A DNA stretch of 64,000 nt from Nostoc sp. CHAB 5824 (GTDB lineage Bacteria > Cyanobacteriota > Cyanobacteriia > Cyanobacteriales > Nostocaceae), in the NCBI RefSeq assembly GCF_020829665.1, contig NZ_JAIVFT010000018.1, positions 98,141 to 162,140 of the forward strand, read 5' to 3'. The notes under the pieces are model-generated. The model did no database searches and was not told where the DNA came from. It saw only the letters and a list, made by a program, of their open reading frames with translations. Shown here piece by piece: positions 43,746 through 53,681 of this stretch. Within the stretch, counting starts at the first letter, position 1. Each line of letters opens with the position of its first letter. The position numbers and the translations under genes were made by a program.

Positions 43746-45428
43746 ATGGCGAAAATTATTGCATTTGACGAGGAATCGCGGCGAGCTCTAGAAAGGGGTG
43801 TTAACGCCCTTGCCGATGCCGTAAAAATCACCTTGGGGCCCAAAGGTCGCAATGTCCTTTTAGAGAAAAAATTTGGCGCACCTCAAATTGTCAACGATGG
43901 TATCACTGTTGCCAAGGAAATTGAATTAGAAGATCCTTTGGAAAATACTGGTGCAAGACTCATCCAGGAAGTAGCCTCAAAAACTAAAGATGTCGCTGGG
44001 GATGGCACTACCACCGCCACTGTTTTAGCACAAGCCTTGATTCGGGAAGGTTTGAAGAACGTCGCGGCGGGTAGTAACCCAGTTAGTTTGAAGCGCGGGA
44101 TCGACAAAACTATTGAGGCACTCGTACAAGAAATTGCCAGGGTAGCCAAGCCAGTAGAAGGAAGTGCGATCGCTCAAGTTGCCACTGTCTCTGCTGGTAA
44201 CGATGAAGAAGTTGGCCAAATGTTAGCCCAAGCAATGGAAAAAGTCACCAAAGATGGTGTAATTACCGTTGAAGAATCTAAATCCTTAACCACCGAACTA
44301 GAAGTAGTTGAGGGGATGCAGATTGACAGAGGTTACATTTCACCCTACTTCGTCACCAACAATGAGCGGCAAATTGTCGAATTTGAAAACGCCCGGATCT
44401 TGGTTACTGACAAGAAAATCAGCAGCATCCAAGATTTAGTGCCAGTGTTAGAAAAAGTCGCCCGTTCTGGTCAGCCCTTGCTGATCATCGCTGAAGACGT
44501 CGAAGGTGATGCTTTGGCAACTTTGGTAGTGAACAAAGCGCGGGGTGTACTTGCTGTGGCTGCAATCAAAGCACCTGGCTTTGGCGATCGCCGCAAAGCT
44601 TTGTTAGAAGATATTGCTATTCTCACCGATGGACAGTTGATTTCTGAAGAAATCGGCTTAAGTCTAGATACCGCTTCTCTAGAAGCACTGGGAACTGCCC
44701 GCAAAATCACAATTGATAAAGAAAGCACTACAATTGTAGCTGGCAGTGTCACCAAGCCAGAAGTACAAAAGCGGATTGGTCAAATTCGCAGGCAGTTGGA
44801 AGAAACCGATTCTGACTACGATCAAGAAAAATTACAGGAACGCATTGCCAAGCTCGCTGGCGGTGTGGCAGTGATTAAAGTGGGTGCGGCAACCGAAACC
44901 GAACTCAAAGACCGTAAACTGCGGATTGAAGACGCGCTGAACGCGACTAAAGCCGCTGTGGAAGAAGGTATTGTTCCTGGTGGTGGAACGACCCTAATTC
45001 ACTTAGCCAAGGCGGCAGAAGCGATTAAAAACAGCTTAGAAAACGAAGAAGAAAAAATTGGGGCTGATATTGTCGGACGAGCGCTAGAAGCTCCCTTGCG
45101 CCAGATAGCAGAGAACGCTGGTGCTGAAGGTTCTGTGATCGTCTCTAGAGTCCGGGATACCGACTTCAACATTGGCTACAACGCTGCTACCGGCGAATTT
45201 GAAGACTTGATAGCTGCTGGCATTATCGACCCTGCCAAAGTCGTGCGTTCAGCTTTGCAAAACGCTGGTTCCATTGCTGGTTTGGTCTTAACCACCGAAG
45301 CGATCGTTGTTGAAAAGCCAGAGAAGAAATCCGCTGCTGCTGCCCCTGATATGGGCGGTATGGGCGGCATGGGTGGCATGGGTGGCATGGGTGGTATGGG
45401 CGGTATGGGCGGCATGGGCATGTTCTAA
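43746..45428 (+). CDS. groEL: Chaperonin GroEL, monocistronic copy
   Basis: A 560-aa chaperonin with all expected motifs: NVLLEKKFGAPQIVNDGITV AKEI, AGDGTTTATVLAQALIREGL and VEEGIVPGGGTTLIHLA, and a C-terminal GGM repeat (MGGMGGMGGMGGMGGMGM). There is no groES upstream: the adjacent gene is the divergent MraY/WecA-like gene. It is therefore the extra, solitary groEL (GroEL2/Cpn60 type) of cyanobacteria, controlled by CIRCE. It must use GroES from another locus or act alone. Confidence 0.95.
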   Translation: MAKIIAFDEESRRALERGVNALADAVKITLGPKGRNVLLEKKFGAPQIVNDGITVAKEIELEDPLENTGARLIQEVASKTKDVAGDGTTTATVLAQALIREGLKNVAAGSNPVSLKRGIDKTIEALVQEIARVAKPVEGSAIAQVATVSAGNDEEVGQMLAQAMEKVTKDGVITVEESKSLTTELEVVEGMQIDRGYISPYFVTNNERQIVEFENARILVTDKKISSIQDLVPVLEKVARSGQPLLIIAEDVEGDALATLVVNKARGVLAVAAIKAPGFGDRRKALLEDIAILTDGQLISEEIGLSLDTASLEALGTARKITIDKESTTIVAGSVTKPEVQKRIGQIRRQLEETDSDYDQEKLQERIAKLAGGVAVIKVGAATETELKDRKLRIEDALNATKAAVEEGIVPGGGTTLIHLAKAAEAIKNSLENEEEKIGADIVGRALEAPLRQIAENAGAEGSVIVSRVRDTDFNIGYNAATGEFEDLIAAGIIDPAKVVRSALQNAGSIAGLVLTTEAIVVEKPEKKSAAAAPDMGGMGGMGGMGGMGGMGGMGGMGMF

Positions 45429-45459
45429 CTTCTGCTTACCCAGATAAATATTTTTTCAG

Positions 45460-45491
45460 CAGTTTGTCTTACCAAGGCAAACTGTTTTTTT
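45460..45491 (+). terminator. Rho-independent terminator of groEL
   Basis: CAGTTTGTCTT and AAGGCAAACTG form an 11-bp stem with one G-U or mismatch and a 3-base loop, followed by a T-run. Confidence 0.9.
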
Positions 45492-45783
45492 ATAGCATTG
45501 CTGATTCAGAGACGATATGTTATCTGTATTGCTGGGAAGTAGTTGGGCATAAATAATAATCATCAGGGTTATGAGTAGTTAGTCGTGAGTACAACTGACC
45601 ACTAAAAAATGCCAATTTTCAAATTACCCAACTTAAATAATTGCTTAATCTAAAAATAATCGTCTTTATATTAAGATTTGTAAAATTTTTAATAAAAACT
45701 GAAATAAATCAAAACGCTTCTTGTCTAACTGGTCAGTTATTTTTACAACTGATAAATGACTAATAAATATTAGGTAATATTGC

Positions 45784-46926
45784 ATGGCACGAAAACTGCA
45801 TCGCCTTCCCAAAATACTAAATAAGCCACATGAAAATGAGTTTTATCACCAACCAGGGACTGTACCTGGAACTATTTTTATTGATGCAGATGCTCCAACA
45901 CCGATAATTTTCTTGATTGACTATAACCAAACCGATTTCATCCGTGAGCAAATAGCAACTCCAGAGGAGTGTGCTACATATCTTAATAGCGAATCTATTT
46001 CTTGGGTAGACGTACAAGGTTTAGGGAGTCAAGACATATTACAACGATTGGGTAACGTTTTTGAGTTACATCCTTTAGTTTTAGAAGATATAGTCAATGT
46101 ACCGGAGCGTCCTAAAACTGAGGATTATGAAGACCAATTGCTATTCATTGCTCGCATGGTAGTACCGAAAGAAAGAACTTGTGGTTTTTACAGCGAGCAA
46201 GTGAGTTTGATATTAGGTAAAAATTATTTGCTAACAGTCCAAGAGGAACCAGAACATGATTGTTTTGAAGGAGTGCGATCGCGAATTGAAAAAAACAAAG
46301 GTATTATTCGCAAACAGGGAGCGGATTATTTAGCTTACGCTGTGTTAGATGCGATTATTGATGGTTTTTTTCCAGTGCTAGAGCTTTATGGGGAACGAAT
46401 CGAAGAGTTAGAAGAGGAGGTAATAGTCAGACCTACCCCACAAACACTACAAAATATTTATCAAATTAGGCGAGAATTACTGCAACTACGTCGTGCTATC
46501 TGGCCCCAGCGGGATGCAATTAATTCTTTGATTCGAGATGGTAGTGAACTGATTGGTGAAGAAGTGCGAATCTACCTACGAGATTGTTATGACCATACTG
46601 TGCAAGTGATGGACATGGTGGAAACTTATCGAGAACTAGCATCTGGATTAATGGATGTGTACCTTTCGGCAGTGAGCAACAAAATGAATGAAATTATGAA
46701 GGTGCTAACGGTAATTTCATCAATATTTATTCCACTGACTTTTGTGGCTGGAATCTATGGTATGAATTTCAATACTGAAAAATCACCATATAATATGCCT
46801 GAATTGAATTCGTATTGGGGCTACCCAATTTGCTTGGCAGTAATGGGAGCGATCGCGCTTGGTTTGCTATTCTTTTTTTGGCGACGAGGCTGGCTGCAAA
46901 ATTCTGTAACAATCAAGCGTAATTAA
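45784..46926 (+). CDS. corA: CorA-family Mg2+/Co2+ transporter
   Basis: A 380-aa divalent cation channel: long cytoplasmic N-terminal domain (residues 1-310), two C-terminal membrane helices with the signature YGMNF (GMN) and a second helix at the end (GYPICLAVMGAIALGLLFFF). Single gene; the about 290 bases upstream show no riboswitch that I can recognise. Confidence 0.93.
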   Translation: MARKLHRLPKILNKPHENEFYHQPGTVPGTIFIDADAPTPIIFLIDYNQTDFIREQIATPEECATYLNSESISWVDVQGLGSQDILQRLGNVFELHPLVLEDIVNVPERPKTEDYEDQLLFIARMVVPKERTCGFYSEQVSLILGKNYLLTVQEEPEHDCFEGVRSRIEKNKGIIRKQGADYLAYAVLDAIIDGFFPVLELYGERIEELEEEVIVRPTPQTLQNIYQIRRELLQLRRAIWPQRDAINSLIRDGSELIGEEVRIYLRDCYDHTVQVMDMVETYRELASGLMDVYLSAVSNKMNEIMKVLTVISSIFIPLTFVAGIYGMNFNTEKSPYNMPELNSYWGYPICLAVMGAIALGLLFFFWRRGWLQNSVTIKRN

Positions 46927-46990
46927 AAATTGTAGATGAGCGATGAGTCCAATATACATTAATTAGCACCGGGAGTTAAGATTCTGAGTT

Positions 46991-47686
46991 ATGAGGAGTA
47001 GCGACCAGAATTTAGTAGTTTTGACAATTTATATTATTGGTGTTTCCTATGTTTTTAACCGCATGATTGAATCCATAGACGACCAAGTTAAATTTGAGTT
47101 TAAAAAAGGAATTGTTGACGAGCAACTCAAAGAACACAATCTCGACGATAAAATTGGGATTTCCTTTAGACTCAAATCCTCATACCCAATTGATGAGTTG
47201 AAAGATTTAGGAATTAGCATTGAAAATAAATCTGAAAATATTGCTGTATACGTTGACTGGGATAATAGTTCTTTAGTAGTTGAACATAGCAAACAATCAC
47301 GCCGCGTGATTCGGAAATCACCAGACTTAACTCGTGACTTAGCTGTGCCCCAAAGTCCTAGCCTGATTGCCCCCAAGAAAACACTTTCTGAAACGGTGAC
47401 AGCAGAAGATGTTTTACAACGCGATCAAGTAACTGGAACCTATTCAGCAAAAAAACCACTAATTGATATCAACGGGCTGCAAAAAGGGCAAAAAAAATTG
47501 TACAACGACTTTATTAACAGAAGAAAGGAGTTGGACTTTTCCTTGCAACTGGTGCTCAGGATATCTGAGGTGCGTTTAGGTCTAGCCCCAGGCCGTGATT
47601 TTCCTCCCATTAGTATTATCAATTGTCCTTTTACAGTCAGGAAACTACCTTGGACTTACGCTCTACCTTGGAATAAAAAAAAGTAA
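46991..47686 (+). CDS. Conserved-looking cyanobacterial protein, N-terminal hydrophobic segment
   Basis: A 231-aa protein with a short hydrophobic stretch near the start (LVVLTIYIIGVSYVFNRMI), a strand-rich middle (NIAVYVDWDNSSLVVEHSKQ) and a basic tail. No family recognised. It lies between corA and rnpB and is transcribed with the same strand. Confidence 0.55.
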   Translation: MRSSDQNLVVLTIYIIGVSYVFNRMIESIDDQVKFEFKKGIVDEQLKEHNLDDKIGISFRLKSSYPIDELKDLGISIENKSENIAVYVDWDNSSLVVEHSKQSRRVIRKSPDLTRDLAVPQSPSLIAPKKTLSETVTAEDVLQRDQVTGTYSAKKPLIDINGLQKGQKKLYNDFINRRKELDFSLQLVLRISEVRLGLAPGRDFPPISIINCPFTVRKLPWTYALPWNKKK

Positions 47687-47731
47687 TGGCATGTCAACAT
47701 ACTATGTCAACCAAGATTACACTGTATCTAA

Positions 47732-48213
47732 GGAGAGAGTAGACGCAGGTGGTTGCAGATCAGTCATAGTCACTGGTTTGAGGAAAGTCCGGACTCCCGA
47801 AAGACCAAACTTGCTGGATAACGTCCAGTGCGAGCGATCGTGAGGATAGTGCCACAGAAAGATACCGCCAATTAGTCATTAGTCATTAGTGAGCCAGCGC
47901 GGTCTTGGGGATTTCCCCCATCAGCGACTGGCGAACCCGTAAGGGTCATTAGTCATTTGTGAAATAACAAAGGATAAAGGCTAAAGGACAAAAGACAAAT
48001 TTGGTAAGGGTGCAAAGGTGCGGTAAGAGCGCACCAGCAGCGTCGAGAGGCGCTGGCTCGGTAAACCCCAGTTGGGAGCAAGGCGATAGGAACTACGGTT
48101 GGTCTTTTACCAGTTCCGCTTAACGAGAGCCGCTAGAGGCGTTTGGTAACAAGCGTCCCAGATAGATAACTGCCCTCGCAAGAGAACAGAACCCGGCTTA
48201 TGTACTGCTCTTT
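47732..48213 (+). ncRNA. rnpB: RNase P RNA
   Basis: Catalytic RNA of tRNA 5' maturation. Recognised by the conserved blocks GAGGAAAGTCCGGACTCCC, ACAGAAAGATACCGCC, AGGGTGCAAAGGTGCGGTAA GAGCGCACC, GGTAAACCCCAGTTGGGAGC AAGG and AGATAGATAACTGCCC, with the 5' AGGAGAGAGTAG able to pair with the 3' TACTGCTCTTT. A repeat-bearing insertion lies near 47873-47999. Ends are approximate. Confidence 0.95.
47873..47999. repeat. STRR and REP insertion inside rnpB
   Basis: TTAGTCA repeats (47874-47893) run into a GC-rich block reading GAGCCAGCGCGGTCTTGGGG and GACTGGCGAACCCGTAAGGG, then another TTAGTCA stretch and AGGACAAAAGACAAAT-like units. It separates the block ACAGAAAGATACCGCC from AGGGTGCAAAGGTGCG. Confidence 0.75.
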
Positions 48214-48220
48214 CCCCTGT

Positions 48221-48263
48221 AATGGAGTATGAACTTTTCACGGTTTGTACTCCATTATTTTTT
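48221..48263 (+). terminator. Rho-independent terminator of rnpB
   Basis: AATGGAGTA and TACTCCATT form a 9-bp stem around an 18-base loop, followed by a T-run at 48257-48263. Confidence 0.85.
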
Positions 48264-48295
48264 GTACGGATTTTGTACGATGGTTAATTCATTAT

Positions 48296-48679
48296 TTAGA
48301 GCATTCCCAGTATCTCTAATGCTGTATCCAGATGCCATTTAACTCGATAGAGTCCAAACAGCTTCTCTTGACTGTACCGTGCTGGGTACTCTAGCTTCCT
48401 TCCCTCCATCGTCACCTTGAGCAATGCTGACTGCTCTGGTGTCGGTGTTCCCATTGCTTCTAGCGTTGCTTCTAGCGCTTGTACTTGAGAGAGCATAAGA
48501 GACTTCAATCCTTTATTTTCTGACACTTGCTTGCAGGCTATAACAGGGAAGGTCAGGAGTGCGTTAATGTAGGATGCCTTATCAGCAGGGTTCCCTATTG
48601 CTTGGATACCGTACTGTATCAGACATAAATCGCGTAACGCTCTCAAGCTTTTAACTTCTAATTCTGTGCGTGTGAACAT
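48296..48679 (-). CDS. Small protein, possibly SAP-like
   Basis: A 127-aa protein with LEVKSLRALRDLCLIQYGIQ and GNPADKASYINALLTF, similar in spacing to the SAP helix-extension-helix DNA-binding motif (residues 5-42), then a helical region and a conserved-looking end (EGRKLEYPARYSQEKLFGLY). The family is not certain. Confidence 0.5.
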   Translation of the reverse strand: MFTRTELEVKSLRALRDLCLIQYGIQAIGNPADKASYINALLTFPVIACKQVSENKGLKSLMLSQVQALEATLEAMGTPTPEQSALLKVTMEGRKLEYPARYSQEKLFGLYRVKWHLDTALEILGML

Positions 48680-48807
48680 AAAATAGAGTTACCTCTTGTA
48701 AAAGTGGGAATCGGTGGGCAACAAGTTTATCAGGCTAAGATGCCCACCGATTTAACATTATCCACTGATATACATGTGGAGAATAAGTTTATTTGTATTT
48801 CTATACA

Positions 48808-48990
48808 ATGTCTAAAAATAAAGGTAATCCAGATAACTTAAAGCCATTCACCACTGACAGAGAGCGACCACTAACTGAATATCTACATTTGCGTGTCACC
48901 AAGGAAATGAAAGAAGAAGTAAAAGCTAAAGACGACCCTCCTGAGTTTTGCCGTCAAGCTATTCAAGAGAAGCTAGATAGAGAGAAGTAG
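48808..48990 (+). CDS. Small ribbon-helix-helix-like protein
   Basis: 60 aa from ATG 48808. The segment LTEYLHLRVTKEMKEEVKA and the helix FCRQAIQEKLDREK match the strand-helix-helix layout of small CopG/Arc-type DNA-binding or antitoxin proteins. No partner toxin is adjacent. Confidence 0.6.
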   Translation: MSKNKGNPDNLKPFTTDRERPLTEYLHLRVTKEMKEEVKAKDDPPEFCRQAIQEKLDREK

Positions 48991-49086
48991 CGAAAAGTTG
49001 TTAAAGTAATAGTCCAAGAACTTTAAAGATATAAGAATAGATAGCTAGTTGCCTCCGCCTTCACCCTTCCCCCTTCCCCTTGTCAA

Positions 49087-49806
49087 ATGCCCCTTGCCTA
49101 TCCACGCCGTCAACGGCAACTCGAAAGTTTAATTCAAAAATTTGGTTTGTCGCTCGAAGCACCCATAAAGTGGGAACTGCTGGATTTAGCGCTAACTCAT
49201 CCCACTGTCTCTGAATCGGCAAATTATGAACAGCTGGAGTTTGTTGGCGATGCAGTGGTGCGGCTGGTGTCGGCTGTTGTGTTATGGGAAAATTATCCTG
49301 ATTGCCCAGTAGGGGATTTTGCGGCAATTCGTTCGGTGTTGGTGAGCGATCGCATCCTCGCCCAATTGGCGAGAGTTTATGGTTTGGAGTTATACTTACT
49401 AGTCGCTGGCAGCGCTACCGCTGATAAAGTTGGTCAAGAGTCACGACTGGCAGATGCTTTTGAAGCAGTTCTGGGTGCGCTTTACTTAAGCACTCAAAAT
49501 CTGGAACTAATCCGCTCTTGGCTAGATCCCCACTTCCAACAACTAACGACAGAAATTCGCCTCGATCCTGCCAGACTTAATTACAAAGCTGCTCTCCAAG
49601 AATGGACTCAGGCACAATTTAAAGTTTTACCAGAGTATCGGGTTGTGGAAGTCACTCAACCGCACCGCAATCAAGAACGTTTTGTGGCTGAAGTGTGGTT
49701 GCACGGAAACAAGCTAGGAGTTGGTAAGGGGCGCTCGATCAAAACTGCTGAACAAGCCGCAGCTAAGGTAGCTTTTTTAGCAATTCCTAAACCGGAAAAC
49801 CCCTAA
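49087..49806 (+). CDS. rnc: Ribonuclease III
   Basis: Double-strand-specific endoribonuclease. The catalytic signature YEQLEFVGDAVVRLVSAVVL and the second helix ESRLADAFEAVLGALYLS hold the acidic metal ligands; a double-stranded RNA binding domain (NYKAALQEWTQAQFKVLPEY, GKGRSIKTAEQAAAKVAF) forms the C-terminus. 239 aa is normal. Preceded by a pyrimidine-rich stretch with no clear ribosome binding site. Confidence 0.95.
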   Translation: MPLAYPRRQRQLESLIQKFGLSLEAPIKWELLDLALTHPTVSESANYEQLEFVGDAVVRLVSAVVLWENYPDCPVGDFAAIRSVLVSDRILAQLARVYGLELYLLVAGSATADKVGQESRLADAFEAVLGALYLSTQNLELIRSWLDPHFQQLTTEIRLDPARLNYKAALQEWTQAQFKVLPEYRVVEVTQPHRNQERFVAEVWLHGNKLGVGKGRSIKTAEQAAAKVAFLAIPKPENP

Positions 49807-50136
49807 ACCAAAAATACGGTTGATAAACTGATAAGGGAGCAACGCGAAAACGTGAGATCATCGTCTAATGAGCAGGGGGAGCAGGCGGAGCTGGCGTTGC
49901 AGGGGGAGTAAAGAGAAAATACTAATAATTTTTACTACTAAAAATAGTCCAAAATGCACTTAATTTCTTTCTCTCCCCCTGCCTCCCCTGCCTCCTCTGC
50001 CTCCCCTGCTTACCCACCTCACAAAATCGCATTGCTCCCAACTGATAATCAGTTGGTTGTCAGTGGTCATTTGTCCTTAGCCCCTTATATACAAATGACA
50101 AATGACAAATGACAAATGACAAATGACTAATAACTA
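49807..50136. repeat. Spacer with G-rich and C-rich inverted repeats and TGACAAA units
   Basis: AGCAGGGGGAGCAGGCGGAG (49870) and the mirrored CTGCCTCCCCTGCC stretch (49979-50012) can pair. From 50094 ACAAATG ACAAATG units run directly into the next gene. No gene seen. Confidence 0.65.
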
Positions 50137-51240
50137 ATGACAAACCAAATTAAAATTGCTGTCATCGGAGTTGGGCGTTGGGGAGTGCATTTGCTGCGGA
50201 ATTTCTTAGCACATCCCCAAGTGAATATAGTTGCTGTAGTAGACCCTCATCCAGAACGATTAGCGGCGATAAAGCAGCAGTTTAACTTAGATGAAGATGT
50301 AATATTGACAACGCAGTGGGAAGATTTAAAGAAGGTGCCAGGGTTGACAGGGGTGGCGATCGCTACTCCAGCTACCACCCACTATGCTTTAATTAAAGAC
50401 GCTCTCCAACAGGGATACCATGTTTTGGCAGAAAAACCCCTAACTCTCAACCCAGGAGAATGTCGGGAACTTTGCCAATTGGCAGAGCAGAATCATTTAA
50501 TACTAATGGTTGATCATACTTATTTATTTCACCCGGCAGTTGAGCGAGGGAAAACTTTAGTACAAACGGGTAAATTAGGAGATTTACGGTATGGCTACGC
50601 GACGCGCACCCATTTGGGGCCTGTTCGGCAAGATGTTGATGCACTGTGGGACTTAGCTATTCACGATATTGCTATCTTTAACGCTTGGCTGGGCCAAATC
50701 CCTGTGAAAGTACAAGCAACGGGTACGGTGTGGCTACAGGGAACAGGGGAGCAGGGGGAGCTAGCAAATTCTTATTCTCCCTTATCCCCCCCATCCCAAG
50801 GACTAGCTGACCTTGTATGGCTGACGCTAACATACCCAGATGGCTTTCAAGCTTATATTCACTTGTGCTGGCTGAATCCTGATAAGCAGCGACGACTGGG
50901 GATTGTAGGTAGCCTTGGCAGCTTGATTTTTGATGAAATGTCACTATCATCACCTTTAACCCTGTTACATGGGGAGTTTGAGCAGCAGGGTAATCAATTT
51001 ATTCCTGTGAATCAAAGGCAGATAGTGATTGAATTAGAAACAGGCGAACCATTGGGGCGGGTTTGCTCCTCCTTTGTTGTCTCTATTCTCAACAATATTC
51101 CTTCAGAGGTTTCGTCTGGCTGGGTAGGCACTAAGTTAGTAGAAATTCTTGCTGCTCTAACAATATCTCTTGGGCAAGGCGGCAAACCTGTTTTTCTGAA
51201 TAATCATCAAGGATCAAAAGAAACAAGTAGTGATTCTTGA
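50137..51240 (+). CDS. Gfo/Idh/MocA-family oxidoreductase
   Basis: A 367-aa NAD(P)-dependent dehydrogenase. The Rossmann start IKIAVIGVGRWGVHLLRNFL, VAIATPATTHYALIKDALQQ GYHVLAEKPL (with the EKP motif) and DHTYLFHPAVE are typical. The substrate, probably a sugar or cyclitol, is unknown. A glycine-free insertion near residues 205-225 (GTGEQGELANSYSPLSPPSQ) is derived from G-rich repeat-like DNA. Confidence 0.88.
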   Translation: MTNQIKIAVIGVGRWGVHLLRNFLAHPQVNIVAVVDPHPERLAAIKQQFNLDEDVILTTQWEDLKKVPGLTGVAIATPATTHYALIKDALQQGYHVLAEKPLTLNPGECRELCQLAEQNHLILMVDHTYLFHPAVERGKTLVQTGKLGDLRYGYATRTHLGPVRQDVDALWDLAIHDIAIFNAWLGQIPVKVQATGTVWLQGTGEQGELANSYSPLSPPSQGLADLVWLTLTYPDGFQAYIHLCWLNPDKQRRLGIVGSLGSLIFDEMSLSSPLTLLHGEFEQQGNQFIPVNQRQIVIELETGEPLGRVCSSFVVSILNNIPSEVSSGWVGTKLVEILAALTISLGQGGKPVFLNNHQGSKETSSDS

Positions 51241-51259
51241 ATATGCACTTTTGACAAAA

Positions 51260-53383
51260 TTACCTCTTGACAGTCCCATTCGCACAAACTCTATCTTTTG
51301 GAAGACTTACCAGGATAGTTTGCAGGGGTGAAAGACGAATCTCGCAAGTCTCTTTCCCAAGTAGCAGCAGGGACTTCGGAAACATCTCTTTGTCTACCTC
51401 TACTTTTACAGACTTGTTGATCCCCGAAGAGGGACTTACCCCAGACTCCTGTAGGTTAGGGTAGTGGCTTGCCTTTACCCCCTCATTCCCAGAGGAGAAT
51501 CCAAGATCCCCTACATTTCCTTCTTTCTTTGGAACAGGTAACAGCGAGATATCAATCAAAGGTAAGGTAATCTTCAGTGTCGTACCTTGATAAAGTCCTG
51601 CACTCTCAAGAGTTATGCTGCCTCCCATGAGTTCAATTAAGTTTCGTGAAATTGCTAGTCCTAGTCCAGTACCTTCAAACTGGCGCGTGGTTGTGCCATT
51701 CACCATCACAAAGGGGCGAAATAGTTTGTGCTGTTGAGTTGGATCAATCCCTATACCTGTATCTTTGACAGCAACTACCACCTGAGATTTAGCACTACTA
51801 TATTGAATTTCTGTAGCAATGGTGATGCTTCCTGTATCGGTGAACTTAGTGGCGTTGCCGATAACATTAATCAGCACCTGCTTCAGTTTTGCCGCGTCTG
51901 CCTGAATTGGTATCGGTTGGGGATCTAACTCACATTTCAACTGCAAGCTTTTTTGTTGAACATTAACTGATTGTAAATTAATCACCTCTAGCAATATTTG
52001 TCGGAGGTCAATAGGTGTCGTGACTACTGAAAGTTTACCTGCTTCGATTTTAGAAATGTCGAGTAAATCATTAATAATACCTAGCAAGTGAATCGTTGTT
52101 TCATCGGCACGTTGGAGAAACTCCATTTCTTCTTCCCGGTTATCACATAAGCCATCTTCAACCAGGCGAATACAGTTAATAATAATATTTAATGGGTTTC
52201 TCAATTCATGGGAAGTTGTAGCCAAAAACTGGCTTTTAATCTGGTTAGCGGTTTTTGCTTCTTTCCAAGCTATTTCTAGTTCTTCTGCCCCAGCTTTGAG
52301 CCGTTCTACCATTTGGTTTAATGCTTGGGCCAGTTGATTGAATTCCCGGATTTGAAAATTGTGCGGAACTGGTTGTGCGGCGTGGTGAGAGTGAATATTG
52401 AGAGCGTAGTCTCGTAATTCTTCTACAGGACGTGCCAAGTAAGGAGCTAGATATAAAGATGCTAACAAACTTGCACCAACCAAACCAACTGTCAAAACGA
52501 TGAGAATTAGTTTGATTTCCTCTAAACCAAAAAGCGCATTATCGACACTAGTAACAGCTAAGACTATCCATTTTTGCTGCTGTTGAGTGAGTGGATTTGC
52601 AATAGCCGTATAGCCAGCTACTAACTCTTTCCCCTGTGTAAAAGACAAATTTATCGAATCGTTTCGTCCCGTAATTGCATTTTTAATTATGCTCTTAAGT
52701 TGGGAAGCATTTGGGTGCTGATTGATATTAGTTCCCACCCAGTCTGTGAATGGGTGCGCCAAAATTGTGCCATCTTCAGCAATCACTACCATAGCACCTG
52801 TAAGCGATCCCGGCGGATTTTTGGTTTGTTGGTACAATGCAGACTGAATACTTAAGCTGTAAATGGAATTTCTTTGGCTATCGGAAACTGGTGCAGATAA
52901 CACTACTTGCAGTTGATTTTGTGTGTTTCTTTTTCCAGTAATTCCTACTTTTGGCGGGAAGATTGCTTTGACATCAATTCCGTCACTAGGCAAAGGTAAT
53001 CTCAATTCTCCAATTGCTTGATCCCCACAGCTACTGGCAATTATTTCTTGGTTTAGGAGATTCGTTAATTGCATGCACTCAATACTGGCTGGAAGTTGTT
53101 GCTTTAACTGTGTGAGAATTTCTTGCTCTTGTATAGGTACCGACGGAATGACCGTTGTTTTACTTACAGTCAGTAAATTAGCTTTTAAGATAGCGATCGC
53201 ATCTCCAATCCTCTCCCCTTTACTAATGGCGCTTTCTGTTAAATTTTGACGTGCAGTTCCCAATATGCTAGAACGTGCCTTATTTAAGGCAACAATCTCG
53301 CCTATAAGTAAAACTGGCACGAACAGAAGCAGTATTCTCGTTACTAAAATTCGACGAAAGGAAGATTGGCGGGAATTAGTCAT
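51260..53383 (-). CDS. Membrane sensor histidine kinase (Cache-HAMP-HisKA-HATPase)
   Basis: About 707 aa from ATG 53383 (MTNSRQSSFRR). Membrane helix 1 (ILVTRILLLFVPVLLIGEIV), a large extracytoplasmic sensor of Cache type to about residue 290, helix 2 (LILIVLTVGLVGASLLASLY), HAMP (YLARPVEELRDYALNIHSHH), HisKA with phospho-acceptor SHELRNPLN (His near residue 390) and HATPase with VLINVIGNATKFTDTG, VKDTGIGI and FEGTGLGLAISRNLI. A 100-residue unstructured tail follows; there is no receiver. Signal and partner regulator are unknown. Confidence 0.93.
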   Translation of the reverse strand: MTNSRQSSFRRILVTRILLLFVPVLLIGEIVALNKARSSILGTARQNLTESAISKGERIGDAIAILKANLLTVSKTTVIPSVPIQEQEILTQLKQQLPASIECMQLTNLLNQEIIASSCGDQAIGELRLPLPSDGIDVKAIFPPKVGITGKRNTQNQLQVVLSAPVSDSQRNSIYSLSIQSALYQQTKNPPGSLTGAMVVIAEDGTILAHPFTDWVGTNINQHPNASQLKSIIKNAITGRNDSINLSFTQGKELVAGYTAIANPLTQQQQKWIVLAVTSVDNALFGLEEIKLILIVLTVGLVGASLLASLYLAPYLARPVEELRDYALNIHSHHAAQPVPHNFQIREFNQLAQALNQMVERLKAGAEELEIAWKEAKTANQIKSQFLATTSHELRNPLNIIINCIRLVEDGLCDNREEEMEFLQRADETTIHLLGIINDLLDISKIEAGKLSVVTTPIDLRQILLEVINLQSVNVQQKSLQLKCELDPQPIPIQADAAKLKQVLINVIGNATKFTDTGSITIATEIQYSSAKSQVVVAVKDTGIGIDPTQQHKLFRPFVMVNGTTTRQFEGTGLGLAISRNLIELMGGSITLESAGLYQGTTLKITLPLIDISLLPVPKKEGNVGDLGFSSGNEGVKASHYPNLQESGVSPSSGINKSVKVEVDKEMFPKSLLLLGKETCEIRLSPLQTILVSLPKDRVCANGTVKR

Positions 53384-53681
53384 CAAGTGTCTCACTTTGC
53401 ATCTGCAAACCACAACAGCAAAGATATGTAATTAGATAAGCTAGATGAGACATTTTATTAAATTATCAAAATTTTATTTTCAATGTTTAAAATTAACAAA
53501 TTGCTATAATTCAAAAAGAAACGTGGTATACCAAAACTAATATATGCTAGATGTAAAAGCGGTTGGTGTTGCATATAAATACAGTGGTGAAGTTGTAAAA
53601 CAGTAGCTCGCGGGCATGGATTTTTTTGAGAATCTATACACTAACAAAGAAAATATTCAAACTATCAAATCAATTTAATTA

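Noticed and set aside
47732..48213. Protein frames through rnpB
   Set aside because: The conserved RNase P RNA blocks explain the region.
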